Of a stretch of DNA of 64,000 bases, positions 56,489-64,000 are shown piece by piece (position 1 is the stretch's first letter; each line of letters begins with the position of its first letter). Source of the stretch: Paucibacter sp. Y2R2-4 (GTDB lineage Bacteria; Pseudomonadota; Gammaproteobacteria; Burkholderiales; Burkholderiaceae_C); assembly GCF_025717535.1 (NCBI RefSeq), contig NZ_JAJIRO010000006.1, forward strand, positions 248,001-312,000. The letters run 5' to 3'. The notes beneath the pieces were generated by a model, which ran no database searches, was not told the origin of the DNA, and saw only the letters and a program-made list of their open reading frames with translations. The position numbers were made by a program, and so were the translations under genes.

Positions 56489-57373
56489 ATGCAAGTCAAC
56501 TATCAATTCAAACCCAGCAATGCGGTGCGGGTGCATCCGCCCTTGGCGGCAGCCGGGCCTGTTTTGCCCTTGGTGTGTGATTCACCTCACAGCGGCGTGT
56601 GCTACCCGGCGGACTTTGGCAGTTGTCAGCCGCTGGCGGCGCTGCGCCAGGGCGAGGACACCCATGTGGCTAAGCTTTGGTCTGCCGTGCCAGCCTTGGG
56701 CGGCACCTTGATCGAGGCCTTGTTCCCTCGCACCTATGTGGACGTGAATCGCGAACTGAGTGATTTAGACCCGGAACTGCTGGATGGGCCCTGGCCGCAT
56801 CCGCTGTCACCCGGAGAGAAGTCGCGCCTGGGCTTTGGTTTGATCTGGCGGGGCCTGTCGGCCGACCAGCCCATGTATCAGCGTCGCTTGAGCGTGGCCG
56901 AGGTGGACGCGCGCCTCCGCAACTGTTGGCAGCCCTACCACCAGGCTTTGTCGGCGGCGGTGGACTCGGCCTACCAAGCCCATGGCGCGGTTTGGCACCT
57001 CAATTTGCACTCGATGCCGGGCAATGCGTTTGCTCGGCTGGGGCGCAATAGCGAGCAGCCGCTGGCGGACTTTGTGCTCGGCGACCGGGATGGCAGCACC
57101 TGTGAGCCGGCTTTGCTGGACGTCATCGAGGCCAGCGTGCGAGCGCATGGCTATCGCGTGGCCCGCAACAATCCTTACAAGGGTGTGGCGCTGATTGCTC
57201 AGATCGGCCAACCGGCGCTTCGTCGGCACAGCCTGCAAATCGAAATCCGCCGGCCGATTTACATGGATGAAGCCAGCCGTGAGCCGAATGCGGGCTTCGC
57301 GCCCTTGCAGCAATGCTTGCAGGCCACCCTGCAAGCCCTGGCAGGCCATATCCGAACGCAGATCGGGGCTTGA
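56489..57373 (+). CDS. N-formylglutamate amidohydrolase family enzyme
   Basis: 294 residues, length typical for the family. Motifs: LVCDSPHSGVCYPADFG near the start, GEDTHVAKLW, TYVDVNRELSDLD, WHLNLHSMPGNA, and the late LQIEIRRPIYMDE. These histidine and acidic residues bind the metal. The family removes formate from N-formylglutamate, the last step of one histidine-breakdown route, or acts on related N-formyl amino acids. No other hut genes are nearby, so the substrate is open. It follows the Bug gene closely and is probably controlled by the divergent LysR regulator. Confidence 0.87.
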   Translation: MQVNYQFKPSNAVRVHPPLAAAGPVLPLVCDSPHSGVCYPADFGSCQPLAALRQGEDTHVAKLWSAVPALGGTLIEALFPRTYVDVNRELSDLDPELLDGPWPHPLSPGEKSRLGFGLIWRGLSADQPMYQRRLSVAEVDARLRNCWQPYHQALSAAVDSAYQAHGAVWHLNLHSMPGNAFARLGRNSEQPLADFVLGDRDGSTCEPALLDVIEASVRAHGYRVARNNPYKGVALIAQIGQPALRRHSLQIEIRRPIYMDEASREPNAGFAPLQQCLQATLQALAGHIRTQIGA

Positions 57374-57496
57374 AGGAACTATCCCCGTCATCTGTGGATA
57401 AGTTCGTGGGCAAGCTGTCCGCCGCTGCGGCAAGTCATTGATTTGTCATGAAAAACATTGACTTGCTGCAAATTGAGGCAGCTGGCGAAACAGGCC

Positions 57497-58030
57497 TCAA
57501 GACTTCTCCGCAAGCGCTTTCAAACGGGCCAGGCCGGCCTCAAAATCGGCGCCCACCATCTTGTCGCTGAACAGCGCGATCCAGCGGAACAAGGGATTGC
57601 TGCCCATATCGCCATCCATGGACCAGGTGACGCTGCAGGCGCTGGGGGAGGTGGATTCAAAGCGGAACTCGCCGCTGGAAGTGGTGCCGAAATCGGGGAA
57701 GTAGAGCTCATAGCCCATGCGTTTGGGAGGCTCGGCGGTGGTGAAGGTCATCTTGCCGTCGCCCTCGCTCTTGCTCTTCCAGGCCCAGACGGCACCCGGG
57801 CCCGATTCGGGGCCGCTGTATTCGATGGCCATCATGGGGTCACGCTGATTCCAGACGCTCCATTGCTTCCACTGGCGTGGGCTGGCGACCAGGGCATAGA
57901 CCTTGTCGGGGCTGGCTTCAATTTGTACCGTGCGCGAGACATGGAACTTGGACGACAGGGCCATGCCGCCGAAATAGAGGCCGCCCACCAGAATCAGGAC
58001 CAGCAGGATCAGGGTTTTAACGAGTTTCAT
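57497..58030 (-). CDS. SRPBCC-domain (polyketide cyclase-like) membrane-anchored protein
   Basis: 177 residues from ATG at 58030; an in-frame GTG at 58039 would add three residues. One N-terminal helix (VKTLILLVLILVGGLYFGGMAL) anchors a START-like ligand-binding domain (about 33-175) with FHVSRTVQIEASPDKVYALVASPRQWKQWSVWNQRDP, a hallmark of SRPBCC proteins (shown in pieces). The outer-face domain may bind a lipid or small hydrophobic ligand. It stands alone, with nothing recognisable in the 123-base gap before it except a single DnaA-box-like sequence. Confidence 0.82.
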   Translation of the reverse strand: MKLVKTLILLVLILVGGLYFGGMALSSKFHVSRTVQIEASPDKVYALVASPRQWKQWSVWNQRDPMMAIEYSGPESGPGAVWAWKSKSEGDGKMTFTTAEPPKRMGYELYFPDFGTTSSGEFRFESTSPSACSVTWSMDGDMGSNPLFRWIALFSDKMVGADFEAGLARLKALAEKS

Positions 58031-58115
58031 AGCAGGCACTCCAGAACGAGGTGCCCTGCAGCATGCCCATCAGGGAGGCGGTTTGCAAAGGGGCAAACCA
58101 GAGCCTCAGCCGCGC

Positions 58116-58565
58116 TCAGTGTTTGAGCTGGTGCTCGGGTGCGGCGATCTCGGCCTCGACCCAGGCTTCTTGACTGGCCTCGCGAGCGGCAGCCAATTGC
58201 TGGCAGAGTTCAAACACGCCCAAATTGTCGGCACCGACTTGTTCGGGCATGGGCGCGCTGCCGATGTCGGCCGGCAAATCAGCCAGGGCACCGAGCAATT
58301 CAAACAGCAACTCCAGCGTGGGCTCGCCGCCGGCTTCCATTTGGCGCGCCAGACCCAGACTGCGGCACAGATACCAGCAGGCGCTGGCTGCATCGTCACA
58401 CTGGGCGTGGTACTGCGCCTGGGTTTCCAGGGCAGCGCTGCGCGCCGCCTGCTCTTGGCGGGCGGTTTCTTCGTCCAGACTGAGCCAGGGGCTGTCGATC
58501 AAAATGCTGTCATCCAACTGAGCTTGCGTGTTGGATGCTGGGAGCCGAGCGGTACTGCGCGCCAT
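58116..58565 (-). CDS. Hypothetical protein, helical and acidic
   Basis: 149 residues, acidic and alanine-rich, predicted all-helical: LDEETARQEQAARSAALE, AASACWYLCRSLGLARQM, LELLFELLGALADL and a C-terminal LCQQLAAAREASQEAWVEAE. No signal or membrane helix. I do not recognise the family. It lies 86 bases before the SRPBCC gene on the same strand. Regular helix periodicity and codon bias make it likely to be a real gene. Confidence 0.55.
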   Translation of the reverse strand: MARSTARLPASNTQAQLDDSILIDSPWLSLDEETARQEQAARSAALETQAQYHAQCDDAASACWYLCRSLGLARQMEAGGEPTLELLFELLGALADLPADIGSAPMPEQVGADNLGVFELCQQLAAAREASQEAWVEAEIAAPEHQLKH

Positions 58566-58695
58566 GATTGTTTGCCTTCAATGCATTGGTCCCAAGCTTA
58601 GGCGCCTCTGTTCGCCAGCGCCTCCCGCAGACCGGGGGAGGCGGGCGCCCAAAGGGCGCGCTCACGTGCAATTATCACGCCCCGCTGCGGGCTTG

Positions 58696-60087
58696 TCAGC
58701 GCTTCTTGACCGGACGGGTCCAGCCGGGGATGGCCACCTGTTTGCCGCGCGCCACAGTCAGCTCACCTGCCGCCACCGGTTTGGTGACGGTTGAGCCGCC
58801 GCCGATGGTGGCGCCAGCGCCGATGGTGATCGGTGCCACCAGCACGCAGTTGCTGCCGACATGGACGTCGGCACCGATCTCGGTGCGGTGCTTGTTGGCG
58901 CCGTCGTAGTTGGCGGTGATGGAGCCGGCGCCATAGTTGACGCGTTCGCCCACCGTGGCGTCGCCCAGATAGGCCAGGTGGTTGGCCTTGGCGCCCTTGG
59001 CCAGGGTCGAGTTCTTGACCTCGACGAAGTTGCCGATGTGGACTTCTTCGCCCAGGTCTGCGCCGGGGCGCAGGCGGGCGAAGGGGCCGATCAGCGCACC
59101 GGCGCCGACCTTGGCGCCGCCGGCCTTCTCGCCGTCGATATGGGTGAATTCATGGATGCGGGCGCCGGCGCCGATGCTGGCATTGCGGATCACACAGTTG
59201 GCGCCGATGCGCACGTTGTCGCCCAGGACGACAGTGCCTTCAAACACGCAGTTGACGTCGATCTCCACGTCTTGGCCGCATTGGAGCGAGCCGCGCAGAT
59301 CGAAGCGGCACGGGTCGGCCAGGCGCACACCGGCTTCCAGCAGCGTTTCAGCCTGCTCCAACTGGAAGCGGCGCTCCAGATCGGCCAGCTGCACCGGGCT
59401 GTTGACGCCCAGCACTTCGGTCTCGTTCGGTGCGGCAATGCCCAGCACCGGCACGCCTTCGGCCACGGCCATGGCGACGATGTCGGTCAGGTAGTACTCG
59501 CCCTGGGCGTTTTGATTGTTCAGCTGGCTGACCCAGCGTTTCAGCGCGCCGGTGGGCGCGGCCATCATGCCGGTGTAACCCTCGCGGATGGCGCGTTGCT
59601 CGGCGCTCGCGTCCTTGTGCTCGACGATGGCCAGCACATTGCCGTCCGCTTGGCCGCCCTGGCGCACGATGCGGCCGTAGCCGCTCGGGTCGCTCAGGTG
59701 GATGGTCAGCAGCACCAGGGCCTTGCCATCACAGGCTTGGACCAAGGCTTGGGCGGTGGCTTGCTTGATCAGCGGCACATCGCCGTTCAGGATCAGGGTC
59801 GTGCCCTCGTCCTCGGGCAAGGCCGGCACGGCTTGCTGGATGGCGTGGCCGGTGCCCAGCTGGGGCATCTGGCGCACGAACTGCACGCCGGGGCCGGCGA
59901 CTGCAGTTTCCACGGCTTCGGCTCCATGGCCGGTGATCACCACATTGCGCTGAGCCTGCAGGCCCTGCGTCATGTCCAGCACATGGCGCAAGAGCGAGCG
60001 GCCAGCCAGTTTGTGCAAGACCTTGGGCAAGGCCGATTTCATGCGGGTGCCCTTGCCCGCGGCCATGATGACAATGTTCAGCGACAT
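58696..60087 (-). CDS. glmU: Bifunctional GlmU (UDP-GlcNAc pyrophosphorylase / GlcN-1-P acetyltransferase)
   Basis: 463 residues from ATG at 60087. The N-terminal uridylyltransferase (about 1-230) has [41 protein letters not shown] and a NTP-handling [11 protein letters not shown]. The C-terminal left-handed beta-helix (about 250-455) has repeated hexapeptides ([22 protein letters not shown]) and the acetyl-CoA residues in [20 protein letters not shown]. It makes UDP-GlcNAc for peptidoglycan and LPS. It is a single-gene unit, followed by a hairpin-rich gap of about 130 bases with no T-run. Confidence 0.97.
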   Translation of the reverse strand: MSLNIVIMAAGKGTRMKSALPKVLHKLAGRSLLRHVLDMTQGLQAQRNVVITGHGAEAVETAVAGPGVQFVRQMPQLGTGHAIQQAVPALPEDEGTTLILNGDVPLIKQATAQALVQACDGKALVLLTIHLSDPSGYGRIVRQGGQADGNVLAIVEHKDASAEQRAIREGYTGMMAAPTGALKRWVSQLNNQNAQGEYYLTDIVAMAVAEGVPVLGIAAPNETEVLGVNSPVQLADLERRFQLEQAETLLEAGVRLADPCRFDLRGSLQCGQDVEIDVNCVFEGTVVLGDNVRIGANCVIRNASIGAGARIHEFTHIDGEKAGGAKVGAGALIGPFARLRPGADLGEEVHIGNFVEVKNSTLAKGAKANHLAYLGDATVGERVNYGAGSITANYDGANKHRTEIGADVHVGSNCVLVAPITIGAGATIGGGSTVTKPVAAGELTVARGKQVAIPGWTRPVKKR

Positions 60088-60187
60088 AAAAGAGTTGCGG
60101 CTCCGTCTGAGAAGCCGCAATTATGGCGGTGCTGCGCTGCAGGCCAGTGACAGGGCACCGCTGGCGCGGTGTCAGCCTGCCACTTTG

Positions 60188-60814
60188 TCAGCGCATCACT
60201 TGGACGCTGACGCGGTGCGGCTCGGTGCGCACCTTGGGGAAGTCACTCATCGCTGCTTCAAACATGGCGCCCAGCAAAGCGCTATTGCCCGGCACCGAGC
60301 CTTCATTGCTGGCGCGGGCCTCGTACAGCGGTTCCGAGCTGGCCCGGTCGCGCAGCAAGACCGCCACCGAGCGTTCATAGCGCCGGTCCATCAGGTCGGA
60401 CGGGTGGTAGAGATAAGCATGGCGGCCCGGCGCGCCATAGCGCCAGTAGTTGTAATTGCCATGCCAACGCCACCACAGCGGGTCATCCCAAGGCGCGTAG
60501 TCTTGGGCGCGGATGCGCTGGCCCAAAGAGACCAGCACATCGGCGCTCTTGGCGTCCTTGCTTTCGCTGAAGCCGGCCTTCAAGAGCGCCGCGCGGGCGC
60601 TGTCTTCGGCCTGCGTCTGCAAGTCCGCGCGTTCACCGCCACCTTGTTGTGAAGGCAGGCGTTCAAAGTAAAAGCTGCCTGGCTTACGCCCCTCAGGCCA
60701 AGCCCCGAAGCTGGCGACCTCGCTGCTGACCATATACGGCCCGCTGCAAGCGGAGAGGCCCAGCACTGCGAGGCCGGCCAATCCGGTCAAGACGATGCGA
60801 CGTTGCGTTTTCAT
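60188..60814 (-). CDS. DUF4136-family lipoprotein
   Basis: 208 residues from ATG at 60814 with AAGGAG upstream. Signal and lipobox AGLAVLGLSACSG. The domain follows the DUF4136 pattern: SFGAWPEGRKPGSFYFERL, then DSARAALLKAGFSES.DAKSADVLVSLG, a tryptophan/tyrosine-rich middle (WRWHGNYNYWRYG) and SVAVLLRDRASSEPLYEARAS. Such lipoproteins are outer-membrane or periplasmic; function is unknown. It begins 56 bases after ttcA ends and probably follows it in the same transcript. Confidence 0.82.
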   Translation of the reverse strand: MKTQRRIVLTGLAGLAVLGLSACSGPYMVSSEVASFGAWPEGRKPGSFYFERLPSQQGGGERADLQTQAEDSARAALLKAGFSESKDAKSADVLVSLGQRIRAQDYAPWDDPLWWRWHGNYNYWRYGAPGRHAYLYHPSDLMDRRYERSVAVLLRDRASSEPLYEARASNEGSVPGNSALLGAMFEAAMSDFPKVRTEPHRVSVQVMR

Positions 60815-60870
60815 CAGAGTCTCCTTGGGTTTGACGCCCATTTTGATCCTGCTTGTTTGACCGTTTGTGA

Positions 60871-61836
60871 TCAATCGGTCGTGGTTTTGTCTCGGTGCAA
60901 GGTGATCACCGAGCTGGCGGCCTGTGGCGGCGCGCAGCTTTCCTCTTCATCAAAGGCGATGTCCCCGTTCGCATCGGGCAGTCCGGTGGCTTTGAGGGTT
61001 TGGAAGGGGAAGAGATCCCGGTCCATCATGTGTGAAGGCACGATATTGCCCATGGCGGTGAACATGTTTTCAATGCGGCCGGGGAATTTCTTCTCCCAGT
61101 CATTGATCATGGCCTTGACTTGCACGCGCTGCAGGTTCTCTTGGCTGCCACACAGATTGCAAGGAATGATGGGGAACTCGCGATGCGCAGCCCAGCGCAC
61201 CAGATCGGGCTCGGCCACATAGGCCAGCGGCCGGATCACCACATGCTTGCCGGTGTCGCTGACCAGTTTCGGCGGCATGCCCTTCATGCGAGCGCCGAAG
61301 AACATATTCAGCAAGAGCGTGACGATGATGTCGTCGCGGTGGTGGCCCAACGCAATCTTGGTCGCCCCTAACTCTTCAGCCACGCGGTAGAGGTTGCCAC
61401 GGCGCAGCCGCGAGCACAGCGAGCAAGTGGTCTTGCCTTCAGGCACCAGGCGCTTGACGATGGAGTAGGTGTCGGCCTCTTCGATGTGGAAGGGCACGCC
61501 GCGACTCTTCAGATACTCGGGCAGCACATGCTCAGGAAAGCCGGGTTGCTTTTGGTCCAGATTGACGGCCACGATCTCGAAGTTGATCGGTGCACGCTGC
61601 TGCATATTCAGCAGGATGTCGAGCAGCGAATAACTGTCTTTGCCGCCGGACAGGCAGACCATGACCTTGTCACCCTCTTCGATCATGTTGTAGTCGACGA
61701 TGGCCTGGCCCACCTGGCGGTGCAGGCGCTTGGACAGCTTGTTGATCGCCAACGAGGCCTTCGCGCTCGGTTCTGCGCCGGGCTCGGCGGCCGTTTCAGT
61801 GGGCGCGGCGGCTTCGAGAATTTCAGGGTTCATCAT
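60871..61836 (-). CDS. ttcA: tRNA 2-thiocytidine(32) synthetase TtcA
   Basis: 321 residues from ATG at 61836, overlapping the folB stop as ATGA. PP-loop [14 protein letters not shown] (about residue 62) and two CxxC motifs, [12 protein letters not shown] and [11 protein letters not shown], that hold the Fe-S cluster, exactly as in the family; [12 protein letters not shown] is also conserved. It adds sulphur to cytidine 32 of some tRNAs. N-terminal residues 1-30 are a low-complexity alanine/glutamate extension. Gene order SDR-folB-ttcA is a tight operon. Confidence 0.96.
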   Translation of the reverse strand: MMNPEILEAAAPTETAAEPGAEPSAKASLAINKLSKRLHRQVGQAIVDYNMIEEGDKVMVCLSGGKDSYSLLDILLNMQQRAPINFEIVAVNLDQKQPGFPEHVLPEYLKSRGVPFHIEEADTYSIVKRLVPEGKTTCSLCSRLRRGNLYRVAEELGATKIALGHHRDDIIVTLLLNMFFGARMKGMPPKLVSDTGKHVVIRPLAYVAEPDLVRWAAHREFPIIPCNLCGSQENLQRVQVKAMINDWEKKFPGRIENMFTAMGNIVPSHMMDRDLFPFQTLKATGLPDANGDIAFDEEESCAPPQAASSVITLHRDKTTTD

Positions 61837-62243
61837 GCTTGCGAGGCGGCTTCGGGTTTCAGGCCAAACACTTCCACGCCGACCGCGTCGCAGTCGGGGT
61901 AGACGTCGGGCTTTTCGGTCGAGACGCGGGCGGCTTTCACCATCGGGTGCTTGAGCATCAAGGCCAGCACGTCGTCGCACAGGGTTTCTTGCAGATGAAT
62001 ATGGCCTTGGCTGACGCGCTCGGCAATGCTGCTGCGAATGAAGTCGTAGTCCAGCACTTCATTCAACTCGTCGTGCTGGGGCGTGGACAGGCGCAGAGGG
62101 ATGTAGAGATCCACATTGATCAGCACGCGCTGCTCGCCTTTTTTCTCGAAGTCGTGCACGCCGATATTGATATTGACCTCGTAATTGCGCAAAAACAGGC
62201 GGCGACAGTCGAGCAGGGAAGGGTGGGCAAGAGAGCTGTGCAT
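61833..62243 (-). CDS. folB: Dihydroneopterin aldolase (FolB family)
   Basis: 136 residues from ATG at 62243; a TTG at 62258 would add five residues. Motifs: [59 protein letters not shown] and the ending with [12 protein letters not shown]. The E and Y/K active residues are recognisable. It cuts dihydroneopterin on the folate route. It lies 21 bases after the SDR gene stop and overlaps ttcA by four bases. Confidence 0.93.
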   Translation of the reverse strand: MHSSLAHPSLLDCRRLFLRNYEVNINIGVHDFEKKGEQRVLINVDLYIPLRLSTPQHDELNEVLDYDFIRSSIAERVSQGHIHLQETLCDDVLALMLKHPMVKAARVSTEKPDVYPDCDAVGVEVFGLKPEAASQA

Positions 62244-62264
62244 AAGACGATGAGGCAAGGGGAA

Positions 62265-63047
62265 TCAGTGGCCCGACGTGGCGGGGGTGGTGAGAAACAT
62301 GACATCGCGCGCTTGCGCGCTGAGGTGCTGGCCACCATCGACCAGCAAGGTGGTGCCGGTGACCGCACGAGCCTCGATCAGATAGCGTACGGCTTGCGCG
62401 ATGTCTTCGGGCGTGGACGAGCGTTGCAGCGGCGTCATGCGGTGGGCTTGGGCGAATTCGCTGTCGGCCATCGGCCCGGAGACCAAGGTGACGCCAGGCG
62501 CCACGCCGCAGACCCGCAGTTGCGGGGCCAGGGCTTGCGCCAGCAAGGTGGTGGCGCTTTCCAGCGCCGCTTTGGAGAGCGTATATGACAGATAGTCCGG
62601 ATTCGGGTTCCAGAGCTTTTGGTCCAGCACATTGACGACGCAGGCGCGCGCTTCAGCGGAGGGCAAGGCACGGCGCAGCGCGCGGGCCAGCACGATGGCC
62701 GGCCCGGTGTTGGCGCGCCAATGCAAGTCCATCGAGGTGTAGCTGAAGCTCTCGATATCGTCGTACTCGAACAGCGAGGCATTGTTGACCACGGCGTCCA
62801 GGCGGCCGAAGTGCGCCATCACGGCGGGCACCAGGCCCTCGCAGTCGGCCTCTTGGGCCAGGTCGGCGCCGAACAGGGACGCGCGCGCACCCAGGGCCTG
62901 CAACTCGCCGGCCAAGGCTTCGGCCTCGGCGCGCGAATGGCGGTAATGCACGGCGATGTCATAGCCGTGGCGGGCCAAATCAAGCGCCATGCTGCGACCC
63001 AGGCGGCGCGCGCAGCCGGTGATCAAGACGACGGGACGTTCATTCAT
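62265..63047 (-). CDS. SDR-family oxidoreductase, pteridine-reductase/FolM-like
   Basis: 260 residues. NADP motif VLITGCARRLGRSMALDLA, of the pteridine-reductase type TGxxRRxGR rather than TGxxxGIG; NNASLFEYDDIES; catalytic YLSYTLSKAALE (YxxxK); and C-terminal GQHLSAQARDV. FolM-type enzymes reduce dihydromonapterin or dihydrobiopterin, and PTR1-type enzymes bypass folate reduction. Position directly upstream of folB supports a pterin substrate. First gene of the operon SDR-folB-ttcA(-DUF4136). Confidence 0.85.
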   Translation of the reverse strand: MNERPVVLITGCARRLGRSMALDLARHGYDIAVHYRHSRAEAEALAGELQALGARASLFGADLAQEADCEGLVPAVMAHFGRLDAVVNNASLFEYDDIESFSYTSMDLHWRANTGPAIVLARALRRALPSAEARACVVNVLDQKLWNPNPDYLSYTLSKAALESATTLLAQALAPQLRVCGVAPGVTLVSGPMADSEFAQAHRMTPLQRSSTPEDIAQAVRYLIEARAVTGTTLLVDGGQHLSAQARDVMFLTTPATSGH

Positions 63048-63106
63048 CCGCGGATTATCTCAGCCGAGCCGGATTTCGGCCCGCTGGGGGCGAAGAAGCC
63101 CGCAGA

Positions 63107-63736
63107 TCAGCGGCCGAGGGCCTGGCTCTGCGGCCGCCGTAGCGCCCTCCAGACACGCCAGCCGAGCAGGGCGGCGACCACCGCCGCGTACAGCAGCGGC
63201 TCGCCAAAGTTCTGCTTGCCCGCTCGCATCCAAAAGAAATGCAGCAGGCCGATGCCGGCAATCAGATAGACCAACTTGTGCAGCTTTTGCCAGGTTTTGG
63301 CGCCCAGTGCCTTGATGGCGCGATTGAAAGAAGTGGCCGCCAGCGGTAGCAGCAAGAGCCAGGCCGCGAAGCCCATCAGGATGAAAGGTCGCTTGAGAAT
63401 GTCTCGGCCGATGTCGGCCAGCGCCAGGCCCATGTCCAGCCAGCCATAGGCCAGCAAGTGCAGGCTGGCATAGAAGAAAGTGAACAGCCCCAACATGCGC
63501 CGAAAGCGCGCCAGCGCCGGTAGATTGAAGACCGTGCGCAGCGGGGTGATGGCCAGCGTCAGGCACAGAGCCCGCAAGCTCCAGTCGCCCAACTGCCGTA
63601 TCAGCGTCTCGGCCGGGTTGGCGCCGAGCTGATCGTGGGCTGCGCCCCAGACCAGCGCCGCCAAGGGCCACATGCAGAAAAGAAACAACAAAGGTTTGGC
63701 CGCGGGGTGCAGGCCCCAGGCATTGATCTTGCGCAT
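63107..63736 (-). CDS. msrQ: MsrQ, haem membrane subunit of the MsrPQ methionine sulphoxide reductase
   Basis: 209 residues with six hydrophobic helices. Family markers: the AAHDQLGANPAETLIRQLGDWSLR segment, LALCLTLAITPLRT-like helix end, FFYASLHLLAYGWLDMG (haem histidine) and WQKLHKLVYLIAGIGLLHFFWMRAG (two haem histidines). It passes electrons from the quinone pool or flavin to periplasmic MsrP, which repairs oxidised methionines. Twelve bases separate it from the msrP stop, the usual msrP-msrQ operon. Confidence 0.94.
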   Translation of the reverse strand: MRKINAWGLHPAAKPLLFLFCMWPLAALVWGAAHDQLGANPAETLIRQLGDWSLRALCLTLAITPLRTVFNLPALARFRRMLGLFTFFYASLHLLAYGWLDMGLALADIGRDILKRPFILMGFAAWLLLLPLAATSFNRAIKALGAKTWQKLHKLVYLIAGIGLLHFFWMRAGKQNFGEPLLYAAVVAALLGWRVWRALRRPQSQALGR

Positions 63737-63748
63737 GCCGACCGTGAC

Positions 63749-64000
63749 TCAGTAGTTCTTTTTCAGGTCCATGCCGGCGTAAAGCTGTCCGACTTGCGCC
63801 TCATAGCCGTTGAACATCAGCGTTGGGCGCTTCTTGGCAAACAGGCCGTCTTCGCCAATGCGGCGTTCGCTGGCTTGGCTCCAGCGCGGGTGATCCACCT
63901 GCGGGTTCACATTGGAGTAAAAGCCATATTCCTGTTGCGCGGCTTTGGTCCAGCTGCTGACGGGTTGCTTTTCGACCAAGCGAATCTTGACGATGGACTT
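63749..64000 (-). CDS. msrP: MsrP, molybdopterin catalytic subunit, C-terminal part (runs off the window)
   Basis: The frame is open from the window edge to the stop at 63749, giving 83 residues. It contains [36 protein letters not shown] and ends [10 protein letters not shown], a recognisable MsrP/YedY terminus. The catalytic cysteine and molybdopterin site lie outside. It is co-directional with msrQ (12-base gap). Confidence 0.92.
   Translation of the reverse strand, partial: KSIVKIRLVEKQPVSSWTKAAQQEYGFYSNVNPQVDHPRWSQASERRIGEDGLFAKKRPTLMFNGYEAQVGQLYAGMDLKKNY

Noticed and set aside
57393-57401. A perfect DnaA-box sequence, TGTGGATAA
   Set aside because: Only one box, no AT-rich unwinding region and no dnaA, dnaN or parAB genes nearby, so an origin is not supported.
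58648-58662. GCGCCC-AAA-GGGCGC hairpin after glmU
   Set aside because: No T-run follows on the glmU strand, and the GC-rich stem may be chance in this base composition.

Overview
This window is chromosomal DNA from a GC-rich betaproteobacterium, most likely order Burkholderiales and close to the Roseateles/Paucibacter/Mitsuaria group. That placement is an inference from the high GC content, two PEP-CTERM proteins, a giant tandem UvrA, a class II ribonucleotide reductase, Bug-type binding proteins and two sigma-54 circuits. No species can be named from sequence alone. I see no tRNA, rRNA, CRISPR array or prophage. The only mobile-type gene is one intact REP-associated (RAYT) transposase.

Left end (1-8012, minus strand): a seven-gene operon encodes a tripartite ABC exporter (HlyD-type adaptor, LolD/MacB-type ATPase, TolC-like channel, two different MacB/FtsX permeases), followed by its own NtrC-type response regulator and membrane histidine kinase (cut by the window edge). 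Upstream lies a full-consensus -24/-12 sigma-54 promoter, preceded by GGACA repeats spaced 11, 11, 10 and 20 bp. The layout predicts that the operon is switched on by the regulator it encodes.

Region 8-21 kb: a YceI-like lipoprotein, a Mpo1/DUF962 membrane protein, a PanE-like reductase, adenosylcobalamin-dependent RNR (nrdJ) with a strong terminator, a complete YfiR-YfiN-YfiB cyclic-di-GMP module, an EcsC-like protein, a DEDD exonuclease, a large PAS-GGDEF sensor and a universal stress protein.

Region 21-36 kb: a dihaem cytochrome lipoprotein paired with a beta-helix lipoprotein and a divergent TetR regulator; an NRAMP-like transporter with altered metal-site motifs; a BenE-type transporter with a MocR-style operator, next to the operon matB-CWC-MocR; and a PAS/sigma-54 activator upstream of a 3-hydroxybutyrate-oligomer hydrolase that has its own -24/-12 promoter. 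A stand-alone receiver protein follows, then a gene-free stretch that may carry a small structured RNA.

Region 36-54 kb: an 1884-residue UvrA with four ATPase cassettes, a BCCT transporter, a phytase-like PEP-CTERM protein behind a Pho box, a TTG-started S9 peptidase, a HAF-repeat PEP-CTERM protein, an M48 lipoprotein protease, a UPF0149 protein, a DUF808 membrane protein, a secreted thioredoxin-fold protein and the RAYT transposase with a REP-like hairpin.

Right end (54-64 kb): a LysR regulator divergent from a Bug solute-binding protein and an N-formylglutamate amidohydrolase, then housekeeping genes on the minus strand: SRPBCC protein, glmU, DUF4136 lipoprotein, ttcA, folB, a pteridine-reductase-like SDR, msrQ and the 3' end of msrP.
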